This document shows, one piece after another, positions 1 through 6,949 of a DNA stretch of 64,000 nt (positions are counted from its first letter, which is position 1; the number at the start of each line of letters is the position of its first letter). Origin of the DNA: Moraxella oculi (GTDB lineage: Bacteria > Pseudomonadota > Gammaproteobacteria > Pseudomonadales > Moraxellaceae); the NCBI RefSeq assembly GCF_023336735.1, contig NZ_JAMBAQ010000011.1, forward strand, positions 1 to 64,000, in the 5' to 3' direction. The notes below the pieces were generated by a model that saw only the letters and a list, made by a program, of their open reading frames with translations, was not told the origin of the DNA and searched no databases. A program made the translations under genes and the position numbers.

Positions 1-426
1 CAAGCATTTAGTCGGTTTATTAGATTTTCAAATCAAACCTATGCCAATACAAACATCGCCTATCAGGCGTTTCGGCAGGTAAACAATCGGGTATATTTGT
101 CTCAACCTATTATTGGTGGTAATGGTTTTTATTCAGGAGGGTTGTCTGGGGATGGAAATCGCACATCCTGAGTTAAAACGATTGACTACTCTTTAATATC
201 AACAGGAAGAACTACCCCTAGGAATTTGACTGAGCAATTGGCAATGAGGGAGGTGAGAAGTAACCCAAGGGGTAGGAAGCTGCCTATCAAAATGTCGGAT
301 GCAAAAAATGGTTTATATGCCAGAGATGGATGGGTTAAGAAAGCCCAAAATGTTAATGGCGTAGAAATACATTATGTCGAAAATATTAATACTGGTTTAA
401 AAATCGATTTTAAGTTTAAGGATTAA
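1..426 (+). pseudogene. C-terminal piece of a polymorphic (CdiA/FhaB-type) toxin, broken by an in-frame stop
   Basis: Frame 1 is open from the window edge to a TGA at 169-171 and then open again, in the same frame, to the TAA at 424-426. The second part has the look of a compact toxin tip: TTPRNLTEQLAM, then SDAKNGLYARDGW, NGVEIHYVEN and a final DFKFKD. From memory, endings of this kind (LTEQLAM ... GVEIHYVEN ... DFKFKD) recur at the C-termini of secreted polymorphic toxins in several phyla; I cannot name the activity. A TTG at 226 could start a 66-residue remnant, but no good ribosome site precedes it. A likely immunity gene follows 4 bases later. The N-terminal part lies outside the window. 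The simplest reading is one toxin module silenced by a nonsense mutation. Confidence 0.55.
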
Positions 427-430
427 GAGC

Positions 431-763
431 ATGAGTATCAGTTTGAGTTTCTTCAAAAATCTTGATAATTTACTAAAAGATGTTGAAAACAACAATATTG
501 TTGATGAGTGGTATTTATATGACTTTATAGACAAAAACATAAAAAGATTAAATGCTCAGCAGTCATTTGATATTTTAAAATTGTATGTACCTTACATGAT
601 AAATATGTATTCTTTCGATTATGAAATTTTAAACATATTATTTGCATTAAAAGATCGAGCAAATACCAATGAAAAATTTTATACAGAAGATCAAAAATAT
701 ATTATTTTGAGTATCTATCATCAAGATGTTGAGGTGGATAGAATTAAAGATATTTTTTACTAA
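431..763 (+). CDS. Putative immunity protein for the preceding toxin module
   Basis: A 110-residue, acidic, soluble-looking protein with no signal peptide or membrane segment. It begins 4 bases after the stop of the toxin fragment, the arrangement expected of a toxin/immunity pair in which the immunity protein binds the toxin domain in the cytoplasm. I do not recognise the family; the sequence looks mostly helical. The base composition is very AT-rich like the other small genes in this block. The immunity role is inferred from position and size only. If the upstream toxin is dead, this gene may still protect against sibling cells that carry an intact copy. Confidence 0.6.
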   Translation: MSISLSFFKNLDNLLKDVENNNIVDEWYLYDFIDKNIKRLNAQQSFDILKLYVPYMINMYSFDYEILNILFALKDRANTNEKFYTEDQKYIILSIYHQDVEVDRIKDIFY

Positions 764-934
764 ATCAGCCAAGAAGAAATGGGTTATTTATTAGTAGTAA
801 TGGTTTTTATTATGCCGATAATATGAAAATAACCCAATATTCTATAATAAATAGAGTAACAGTAGTTTAGTTAAACGATGGTACGAAGTTAATAAAAGGA
901 GCAGTTAGATCTTATTAAAAGAATTCCAAATACT

Positions 935-1441
935 GTGGCACAAGTCGTTAAAGCTAATGATATGACTATCACTAGCTTTGGTATGGGTATGGTTGGTTAC
1001 ACCGCCGTCATTAATAATAAGAATGGTAATGTATGGATAACAGGCGTTGAAAAAGAAACTTCAGGAGGTTGGGTGAGCTATAGAGCAGTTCCTGAAGTTG
1101 GTATCAATCTTAACTTGAAAGAAATTGCTAAGAGTATTCAAGAATCGTCTCATTCCCCTACTAAGGCAACAAGGATGGTGGGTCGAGGCATATCAGTTAA
1201 TTTTGGTAATGTTAGAGAGGGAATGGAGGCTGATGATATTGATCGAGTCATACAAGGCAGTTCTATCGGTATTCAGGCATGCCATGTTATATGTGGTGGT
1301 GCAATCAGAACCAGTGGCGGACAAACCATCTTAACTTATGGTGTTGGCAATTCACAAATCGGCATCATAGGTGGTAACATGGTTCAGCTTACTGAATCAA
1401 GGAAACAAGATTTTTTTAAAATACTAAGGATTATGCAATGA
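935..1441 (+). CDS. Orphan toxin C-terminal domain (family A, copy 1)
   Basis: The frame is open from 896, just after a TAA at 893-895; the first usable start is GTG 935, giving 168 residues, without a clear ribosome site. The protein is Gly/Ile-rich, has no signal peptide, and ends in a block (GVGNSQIGIIGGNMVQLTES) that is clearly repeated in the decayed copy at 6302-6601. Its stop overlaps the next gene's start as ATGA. Bases 764-934 before it hold fragments resembling the end of a pretoxin region (SSNGFYYADN, compare GGNGFYSGG near base 120), so this looks like a C-terminal module cut off from its carrier protein. The catalytic activity is unknown to me. Confidence 0.55.
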   Translation: MAQVVKANDMTITSFGMGMVGYTAVINNKNGNVWITGVEKETSGGWVSYRAVPEVGINLNLKEIAKSIQESSHSPTKATRMVGRGISVNFGNVREGMEADDIDRVIQGSSIGIQACHVICGGAIRTSGGQTILTYGVGNSQIGIIGGNMVQLTESRKQDFFKILRIMQ

Positions 1442-1965
1442 AATGCCTGACTGACAGAATAACGGACTGCCTAGTCTTTTTGGCATTCATTATTCTTTTA
1501 ATCTTTATGCTATCAATGTACCTATCTGGAAACATGAACTTTGAGAAAGGCGTGTATGACAAAAAAGAAGATAGACCAACGATGGGGGAAATTGACAATT
1601 TATTGAATGAGTTGACGAGTAGCATTTCATCAGAAAAAGATGAATTTGAGGTAAGAAAAGTAAATGTTGTATATAAGCGTTACCGATATGACAATCTAAG
1701 CGATCAAGAAAAGCGATATCTGAGCGATATGATAAACAACTCATCTAAATGGATTTGGTATAATCATGGAAAAGATGGAGTTAGGGATAGCTTTTATTAC
1801 TGTTATAATCAATTTGAACTAATTTTTACCAAAGGTGTAGAACTCAGTATGGATGATGAGAAAACTGTGGATAATGCTTTTTCTGTGAGTATTGGATGGC
1901 AAGACACTCATAGTGTATGCCGGAGGAATTTTTTAGCCCTGCAGGATGGAATGAGCCCGCCCTAA
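1438..1965 (+). CDS. Putative membrane-anchored immunity protein (family A)
   Basis: A 175-residue protein that overlaps the toxin-like ORF by the four bases ATGA, implying translational coupling. Residues about 10-30 form one hydrophobic segment (LVFLAFIILLIFMLSMYL), followed by a charged domain with several Tyr and a Cys pair region. A shorter, decayed relative (shared core RPTMGEIDNLLNELTS versus PPTKEEMSQLVDRLAN) follows the second copy of the same toxin at 6584-6949. The repeated pairing of the same two families supports a toxin/immunity relationship. A membrane anchor suggests that it meets the toxin at the inner membrane or periplasm. No known family name can be given. Confidence 0.6.
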   Translation: MKCLTDRITDCLVFLAFIILLIFMLSMYLSGNMNFEKGVYDKKEDRPTMGEIDNLLNELTSSISSEKDEFEVRKVNVVYKRYRYDNLSDQEKRYLSDMINNSSKWIWYNHGKDGVRDSFYYCYNQFELIFTKGVELSMDDEKTVDNAFSVSIGWQDTHSVCRRNFLALQDGMSPP

Positions 1966-2012
1966 GATACTGGCTATCAATAAAAATTCGCTATCTAACA
2001 AGATAAACCATT

Positions 2013-2605
2013 ATGTCAAACAACGAAATTCACCCACCGTTTTTTGGTCAAGCCTCAGATGAGATTGGATCGCTATTTAATCTAAAAGAATAATCGGTCA
2101 AGTTGCTTTATGATTTTTTAAAAAATTATCATCAAGATAGCTGTGATGAATTATTTGTCAGATACGGCTATGCCCAGCTCCTTAGGGATGATCCAGAAAT
2201 TTTTGCACAATCAATGGTGGACAATCTGCGAAAAATTGGCATGATGGGATTTTTGGTGATTATTATTTTCAGTATAACTATGACTGGAATGAGGGGATTG
2301 CTTTTAATTATTTTTTACTCCAAGAAGGTCCGTTTTTCGAAGCTTTTGTTAATGACTTTAAGTATGTTGATGGCTATGTTTATTATACAGTGGTTGATGG
2401 AGCGTGGCCAGAACCTGACTGCTACTTCGATTCTAATTTAAAACTCAAGCGTATTAATCTGAATAACAACCAAATCGAGGTTGTTGATCCAGCCAAATAT
2501 CAGAAGATTTATCAACAGCTAGACAAACTATCTTGGCGTGATATAAAATGGCTTGATAACCCAAACAATAGATGTTCGGTGAAATTTCCCGAAAAATGGG
2601 GCTAG
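2013..2605 (+). pseudogene. Decayed immunity-like gene (one stop, one frameshift)
   Basis: ATG 2013 (MSNNEIHPPFF) opens a frame that meets TAA at 2091-2093 after 26 codons, then continues in frame with SVKLLYDFLKNYHQDSCDEL to about 2235. From there the coherent protein shifts frame, through an A5 run at 2231-2235, to KNWHDGIFGDYYFQYNYDW and on to PNNRCSVKFPEKWG and a stop at 2603-2605. Joined together it would be a soluble acidic protein of about 195 residues rich in Tyr, Asp and Trp, typical of immunity proteins. No toxin fragment adjoins it directly on the left, so it may be an orphan immunity gene. The hydrophobic translation of the unshifted frame past 2245 is probably an artefact. Confidence 0.45.
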
Positions 2606-2668
2606 CTCAACCTGGTCAGACTAAGATAATAGCAGCCAAATTTTTAATAAGTCACTCGATGACTACTT

Positions 2669-3289
2669 TTGCTAAGCACCCTCATCCACCAAGCCAAACT
2701 GTTAGCTGCCATCACCGCTGCTTATGCAGATGAAGATGTCAACACCGCCGCAAGCATGGCTGAAGAGGCGGTGAGGTGGAATGCGATTTATTATAATGAA
2801 GGTAAGATGATTGAAGCAGATCAGGATAAAGCAAATGAGATGGCCAAAGCTATTAGTGATGATGGAAATGCTGGGTGGAGATTTCCAAGAATTAAAAGGC
2901 AGGCTGATCGCTTATACCAACTAAACACCAATAAGAATTTGGAAGTGCAAGTTGATGTTAATGATTTAGGTGAATTGAAAATAATCGGAGATTCATGGGA
3001 GTCTTTGTCTGACGGTCGACAGAAAATTGTAGTCAGACCAACTGCTTATAATGTATGGGCGGTTACAGGAAGCCTGACATTAGTAAGAAGAACTGATGGA
3101 ACCTATGGCGTGTTTGATGATACCTATGATTTTGAGCATCACTCAGGCATTCTAGCAATCCCTAGAAACATTGAAACGGTTATTGGTGCTCCAAAATGCA
3201 CAGCAATGAGTGGCTGTACGGCATGTCATATCAAATTTCACGGTAATTTTGATAAAAAGAAAATAAAAAATCTTAAGGAGTTCCAATGA
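2669..3289 (+). CDS. Orphan CdiA-CT-like toxin module with AVRWN boundary (family B)
   Basis: A 206-residue reading frame from TTG 2669. Residues about 4-38 are the end of a CdiA-type pretoxin linker (LLAAITAAYADEDV ... MAEEAVRWN), the AVRWN being a variant of the VENN motif that marks the start of interchangeable toxin domains. Residues 39-206 are the toxin domain proper: a charged helical part, then a beta-rich part containing TYGVFDDTYDFEHHSG, and a Cys-rich end (KCTAMSGCTACH) that includes a CxxCH. The stop overlaps the next start as ATGA. No promoter, secretion signal or ribosome site is evident, so the fragment is probably silent unless recombined onto a full-length exoprotein. The enzymatic activity is not recognisable to me. 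Confidence 0.6.
   Translation: MLSTLIHQAKLLAAITAAYADEDVNTAASMAEEAVRWNAIYYNEGKMIEADQDKANEMAKAISDDGNAGWRFPRIKRQADRLYQLNTNKNLEVQVDVNDLGELKIIGDSWESLSDGRQKIVVRPTAYNVWAVTGSLTLVRRTDGTYGVFDDTYDFEHHSGILAIPRNIETVIGAPKCTAMSGCTACHIKFHGNFDKKKIKNLKEFQ
2677..2782 (+). repeat. Pretoxin-linker repeat, copy 1
   Basis: Encodes TLIHQAKLLAAITAAYADED and the following AVRWN. The first 63 bp (2677-2739) are identical to 4143-4205 and the remainder is close. The upstream flank is unrelated to copy 2, so the repeat begins abruptly, as expected for a recombination junction within the conserved part of cdiA-like genes. Confidence 0.8.
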
Positions 3290-3750
3290 GAAAACGCATG
3301 GTATTTTTTATATTTTTTCTGTTAATTGGTAGTATGATTGTTTATTCTTATAAACAAATTTTTTTCCTAAGAAAGATTTGGCTTAATGGTGATTATTATG
3401 CCGTTGAGATGGATAATACATTTTTTGAGTATCTGTCGCTGAGAAATAAAAAAGAACTTGGAGCAATCATAGATCGCACGGAGCATAATAACATTCATTT
3501 TATCATTTATACTAAAGGAGAAGTATGCGATGATTCACAAGGCAGTATGTTTGAATATTTTCCAAATGATATTATGTATGCTGTTTTAGATAATTCTGGA
3601 AATCTAATGGCATTTAATAACATAGATGACTATTACTCTTACACATCCTCAAACAATCTCAAGATTAAAAATTTGCATATTGACATCAAGGATCTGTTTA
3701 AAATAGAACGAGCAAATAAAGCAGCGAGAGAGTCAGGCTGTCTTTACTAA
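3286..3750 (+). CDS. Putative membrane-anchored immunity protein (family B)
   Basis: 154 residues, starting inside the stop of the preceding toxin (ATGA). The N-terminus (MRKRM then VFFIFFLLIGSMIVYSY) is a single membrane anchor or uncleaved signal; the rest is a small acidic Tyr/Asn-rich domain with two cysteines (one near residue 82, one near the C-terminus, SGCLY). Base composition is strongly AT-rich. Function as cognate immunity is inferred from coupling to the toxin fragment and from the same layout in the other modules of this block. I recognise no named family. It could alternatively be an unrelated small membrane protein, which seems less likely here. Confidence 0.6.
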   Translation: MRKRMVFFIFFLLIGSMIVYSYKQIFFLRKIWLNGDYYAVEMDNTFFEYLSLRNKKELGAIIDRTEHNNIHFIIYTKGEVCDDSQGSMFEYFPNDIMYAVLDNSGNLMAFNNIDDYYSYTSSNNLKIKNLHIDIKDLFKIERANKAARESGCLY

Positions 3751-4086
3751 ATTGAACGCAGTAAAACAGCAGGAAAATTGATGGAGATTGGATATGATAT
3801 ACCTTGATCATCTTTTTATATGCTTACCCTTTTTTACTTTTTATATTTTTTTATTATTATGAAAAATTTCAGTAGATTTCCTGCTGACATATCACATGCT
3901 TAACTTCGATAAAGCCCGCGCAGGTTGAGTTGAGACAACGAAATCCAACAAATACAGTCAGGACATCAATTATTATCTGAAGATGGCTCTTGGCAAACCG
4001 TCAAATCCATCAGCATCACCCATGCCTACCTCGTTTCAGCTGGCAATGATTGCAATGCAGGTGCCATTGGTGCTACCATAGGGGAG
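3751..4086 (+). other. Intergenic stretch with pretoxin remnant
   Basis: Bases 3751-3930 are AT-rich with no coding or regulatory signal that I can support, except FDKARAG-like residues near 3907. From 3934 the frame of the 4087 toxin is already open and encodes pretoxin-like sequence (LLSEDGSWQTVKSISITHAY), so the right half is a remnant of a CdiA-type gene rather than a promoter region. Confidence 0.5.
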
Positions 4087-4899
4087 ATGTGGGCAGACCA
4101 TCAAACAGATGACCCAAACACCCTAACCCAAACCCAAAAAGACACCCTCATCCACCAAGCCAAACTGTTAGCTGCCATCACCGCTGCTTATGCAGATGAA
4201 GATGTAGGCACCACCGCAAGCATGGCAGAGGAGGCGGTGAGGTGGAATGGGACCTATATTGATAAAAATAACGAAGTTAAAAAAGTTATTTTAAATGGCG
4301 ATAAAGGAATTTATAAATGTAATTTTCAAAATGACAAATGCATCGATCCCCCAATAAAGATTGGAGAATCCATGTTTGAAGATGCTTTTATTAGTCCTGA
4401 CACAGGAAAAGCTGTTGGCAAGGTTTATATTGGGGAAAGTATAGATGGGTATATTTATGATCTAAATACAGAGGCAAACAATGATACAAAAATAGCATTG
4501 GTATGGAAAAGTCTCCCATATCAAAAATATGTTTACGGAATGGGCAATTACGATATCAAGAAGGCTTACGGTAATGGTGAGACCAAAACATATCATGGGT
4601 ATTTATTTCAGGGAAAATATATCACTCTAAGAGAAGGTGGTAACATATTAGCTGGAATGAATGCAGCAATATTAGGTGTGCCATTTGAAGAGTTTCAAAA
4701 AGCTAGCGGTGCTTTGCATGCTGGTGGTAAACTGGTTCTTATCCGACATAAAACAACTGATTATGTTTATGGAGCATACCCCAGATACGGAGAAATAGAT
4801 TATCAATATCTAAGAAGTAAATATGGTTACCAGTTGGGTATAAAAAGAATAGAATGTAATATAAGCAATCCAACTCTCTTGAAGTGTGAAGGTAAATAA
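4087..4899 (+). CDS. Orphan CdiA-CT-like toxin module with AVRWN boundary (family C, longer copy)
   Basis: 270 residues from ATG 4087, but the same frame is open back to 3934 and encodes more CdiA-type pretoxin (SITHAYLVSAGNDCNAGAIG), so the annotated start is only the first ATG. Residues 1-53 are pretoxin linker (TQTQKDTLIHQAKLLAAITA ... EEAVRWN); residues 54-270 are the toxin domain, ending in HAGGKLVLIRHKTTDY ... PRYGEIDYQYL ... GIKRIECNIS. The last 246 bp are repeated with few changes at 5545-5790. An immunity-like gene follows. No promoter or export signal is visible. The fold and activity are unknown to me; conserved His, Lys, Arg and Tyr residues in the tail are candidates for catalysis. 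Confidence 0.6.
   Translation: MWADHQTDDPNTLTQTQKDTLIHQAKLLAAITAAYADEDVGTTASMAEEAVRWNGTYIDKNNEVKKVILNGDKGIYKCNFQNDKCIDPPIKIGESMFEDAFISPDTGKAVGKVYIGESIDGYIYDLNTEANNDTKIALVWKSLPYQKYVYGMGNYDIKKAYGNGETKTYHGYLFQGKYITLREGGNILAGMNAAILGVPFEEFQKASGALHAGGKLVLIRHKTTDYVYGAYPRYGEIDYQYLRSKYGYQLGIKRIECNISNPTLLKCEGK
4143..4248 (+). repeat. Pretoxin-linker repeat, copy 2
   Basis: The same linker as at 2677-2782, identical over 63 bp, here with a longer stretch of pretoxin sequence retained on its left (3934-4142). Short homologous tracts of this kind are where toxin cassettes are thought to recombine with the full-length exoprotein gene. Confidence 0.8.
4618..4863 (+). repeat. Family C toxin-tail repeat, copy 1
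   Basis: 246 bp that align without gaps to 5545-5790 at a constant offset of 927, with about 10 mismatches by my own count. It covers the C-terminal third of the toxin ORF at 4087-4899. Confidence 0.85.
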
Positions 4900-4950
4900 T
4901 TGCAGGATTCTGATTGAATGGGTTTTCTCAAACACAAATGGTATGGAGTC

Positions 4951-5352
4951 ATGAAAAAAATATATTTTGCCATAAAGCTCTTTGTATTATTGAGCTGTGC
5001 TTTCGTTATGTATATCACCATCGTCTTGCTTTCCTATGAAAGTTATTATTACTGCAATGAGAAAGGTTGCTTAACTTTTGTTGAAACACAAAAAGGCAGG
5101 GATACGGTTATTAAGATTTATGATAAAAGAATTTATAGCAGGTTGCAGATGAAAAATGCTCCTTATATGGAGCTTTATCCTGAGTACCTTGCTTATTTTG
5201 AAGAAAGCGACTCAGGGTTATTCATTGTGCGCAGTAACTTTTATCCACAAGTTACAAAAGGCAAGATGAATAATATACAATTCGTCATTTCTGATTACGA
5301 ATGTTGCGGAGCCTTATATAGCGACTTAAACTTTTATATGATCGTATTTTAA
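4951..5352 (+). CDS. Putative membrane-anchored immunity protein (family C, copy 1)
   Basis: The start at ATG 4951 (MKKIYFAIKLF) gives 133 residues with one N-terminal membrane segment, and matches the length of the homologue at 5845. An earlier ATG at 4918 would add 11 residues. After the anchor come YYYCNEKGC, then KGRDTVIKIYD and a tail ending DLNFYMIVF. The homologue at 5845-6255 has the same landmarks (YYYCDEVC, KGRDTFFRVYD, DLRYAYLIF), so this is a real protein family that travels with the family C toxin. It presumably blocks the toxin at the membrane. The two copies differ far more than the two toxin tails next to them. Confidence 0.6.
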   Translation: MKKIYFAIKLFVLLSCAFVMYITIVLLSYESYYYCNEKGCLTFVETQKGRDTVIKIYDKRIYSRLQMKNAPYMELYPEYLAYFEESDSGLFIVRSNFYPQVTKGKMNNIQFVISDYECCGALYSDLNFYMIVF

Positions 5353-5454
5353 GCTTTTAACCATCCAATCAAAGATAAAAAAATATCATAAAACCATATA
5401 AAAGCAAAAGGAATTGTACCAAAACAACATTCTGTTATATCAGTTTTATAGACG

Positions 5455-5826
5455 ATGGTTATTCGTGGTCGCAAGGCAAGCCCATATTCAGTCAATCTAG
5501 GTGCTGTCTCATACACCATCATTGCAAATCTTTTTAAAGGTAAGTATATCACTCTAAGAGAAGGCGGTAACATATTAGCTGGAATGAATGCAGCAATCCT
5601 AGGCGTGCCATTTGATGAACTTCAAAAAGCTAGCGGTGCTTTGCATGCTGGTGGTAAACTGGGTCTTATCCGACATAAAACAACTGGTTATGTTTATGGA
5701 GCATACCCCAGATACGGAGAAATAGATTATCAATATCTAAAAAGTAAATATGGTTACCAGTTGGGTATAAAAAGAATAGAATGTAATATGAATAATTCCA
5801 ATTCTTTGGGATGTGAAAATAAATAG
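5455..5826 (+). CDS. Truncated second copy of the family C toxin tail
   Basis: A 123-residue frame from ATG 5455. Residues 1-30 have no match to the first copy; from about residue 31 (KYITLREGGNILAGMN) to the end it repeats the C-terminal part of the 4087-4899 protein almost exactly. The upstream half of the toxin domain and the AVRWN linker are absent, so the copy joins a different sequence at about 5540. It is followed 18 bases later by a homologue of the family C immunity gene. It could be a fragment kept as a donor for recombination, or a module with a different N-terminal half and a shared C-terminal half. Confidence 0.5.
   Translation: MVIRGRKASPYSVNLGAVSYTIIANLFKGKYITLREGGNILAGMNAAILGVPFDELQKASGALHAGGKLGLIRHKTTGYVYGAYPRYGEIDYQYLKSKYGYQLGIKRIECNMNNSNSLGCENK
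5545..5790 (+). repeat. Family C toxin-tail repeat, copy 2
   Basis: Second copy of the 246-bp toxin-tail repeat. Several of the differences change amino acids (for example FEEFQ to FDELQ), so the copies have diverged a little since duplication. Confidence 0.85.
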
Positions 5827-5844
5827 CTAAACGGTTTAAAGAAA

Positions 5845-6255
5845 GTGTTCATTACTAAATATATATTAAATTTTTATCTAAAACTAATTTTTTTTATTTT
5901 AATATCTGTGCTTTTTTTATATGTATTTATAGCAAAAGAAACAGCTTATTATTACTGTGACGAAGTTTGTATAACAATAATTCAGCACCATAAAGGCAGA
6001 GATACTTTTTTTAGAGTTTATGATGGCATTATAATTAGTAGGAATGCATATTTAATTATTCCTTATGCTGAATACCCTCTTGAAACATACATATATATAA
6101 AAAGAGAGAGAAAAAATGGAAAAATAATTGTGGAAAATTTTACCAAACCAGTGAAATACAAAGGAGTTTTGAATAATGTAGATTTTCATATATCATCTTA
6201 TGATAGTAATGAAATTAGATATAGAGATCTAAGATATGCATATTTAATTTTTTAG
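5845..6255 (+). CDS. Putative membrane-anchored immunity protein (family C, copy 2)
   Basis: 136 residues from a GTG start at 5845, preceded only by a weak AAAGAAAG ribosome site. The first 30 residues form a hydrophobic anchor (LIFFILISVLFLYVFI). Landmarks YYYCDEVC, KGRDTFFRVYD and the hydrophobic C-terminus (YAYLIF) align it with the 4951-5352 protein, although the central third is different. The region is extremely AT-rich. Its place directly after a copy of the family C toxin tail supports an immunity role. Divergence between the two immunity copies, beside nearly identical toxin tails, is unusual and is discussed as a finding. Confidence 0.55.
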   Translation: MFITKYILNFYLKLIFFILISVLFLYVFIAKETAYYYCDEVCITIIQHHKGRDTFFRVYDGIIISRNAYLIIPYAEYPLETYIYIKRERKNGKIIVENFTKPVKYKGVLNNVDFHISSYDSNEIRYRDLRYAYLIF

Positions 6256-6301
6256 TTAAGGTATGTGAATCATCTGGTAACTTAAGTATAAAATAATGAA
6301 A

Positions 6302-6601
6302 AAAGGAGGTATGGTAAATGATGTCAAACAATCGGTATAAGAAGAGGGTATTGGTATTGCAGATAACATCCTAATATTGGCAGCTGCAGAATGTTGAAGG
6401 AAGATTCCTTGGTATGCAAGCCTGTCTTTTGCCTGCATTGGTGTATCTAAAGGTGAAGGTAAGGAAGGTGCTGTCATCATATCAACAGGAATTGGCAATA
6501 CACAAATTGGTGTCAACGGTAGCGTCATGCGTCCATTGACAGATGAAGAAAAAAGAGACATTAAGAGAGTTAGGGATTTTACGATGAAAATACTGACATG
6601 A
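6302..6601 (+). pseudogene. Decayed second copy of the family A toxin
   Basis: Read in the frame of base 6302, the translation has stops at 6338-6340 (TAA) and 6395-6397 (TGA) but then runs SFACIGVSKGEGKEGAVIIS followed by TGIGNTQIGVNGSVM and RPLTDEEKRDIKRV. This matches the end of the protein at 935-1441 (GVGNSQIGIIGGNM and VQLTESRKQDFFKI). Only the last third of the domain is present. The stop at 6599-6601 lies beyond the start of the following immunity remnant. It is a clear relic of an additional toxin module and is not expected to be made. Confidence 0.55.
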
Positions 6602-6949
6602 GTCATACAAGCAATTGCGACAATAATCTTGATGGTGATAGTCGGCTTTTATTTTTATCATCTGTACAAACCAAAGCAAATTGACCCTTATCGATAGGCT
6701 AATCCTTATTTGTATAATTATAAATACTACAACCCACCAACCAAAGAGGAAATGTCGCAACTTGTTGATAGGTTAGCCAATGATGACCAATCTTATGATG
6801 GGCAATTCTATAGCAGAAAGGGTAGGTTCTCTGATAGTGGTTTTTCTAGAGAGTTTATGTATGATAAAACTGATGAAAGAACCAAAATGGTCGACAACGC
6901 AAGTTTTATTAGACTAAAAGTATCAAAAGGATATATATTGCAAAGATGA
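6584..6949 (+). pseudogene. Decayed immunity gene (family A, copy 2)
   Basis: ATG 6584 begins MKILT, then meets TGA at 6599-6601 and, after a hydrophobic stretch (AIATIILMVIVGFYFYHLY), TAG at 6695-6697; the rest of the frame is open to 6949. The order (short start, one membrane segment, then PPTKEEMSQLVDRLAN) parallels the intact gene at 1438-1965. An in-frame ATG at 6710 could give a 79-residue soluble remnant. The two stops remove the anchor from the soluble domain. It lies directly behind the decayed family A toxin, so the whole module was once duplicated. Confidence 0.5.

Noticed and set aside
2245-2441. Hydrophobic membrane-protein-like ORF (GFLVIIIFSITMTGM and on)
   Set aside because: The other frame over the same bases gives a better-formed soluble sequence (GDYYFQYNYDWNEGIAF) that continues to 2605, so the hydrophobic reading is most likely a frame artefact after a frameshift.
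3229-3246. CxxCH in the family B toxin as a c-type cytochrome haem site
   Set aside because: The protein has no signal peptide of its own, only one motif at its extreme end, and none of the usual distal ligand context; a metal or disulfide cluster is more plausible.
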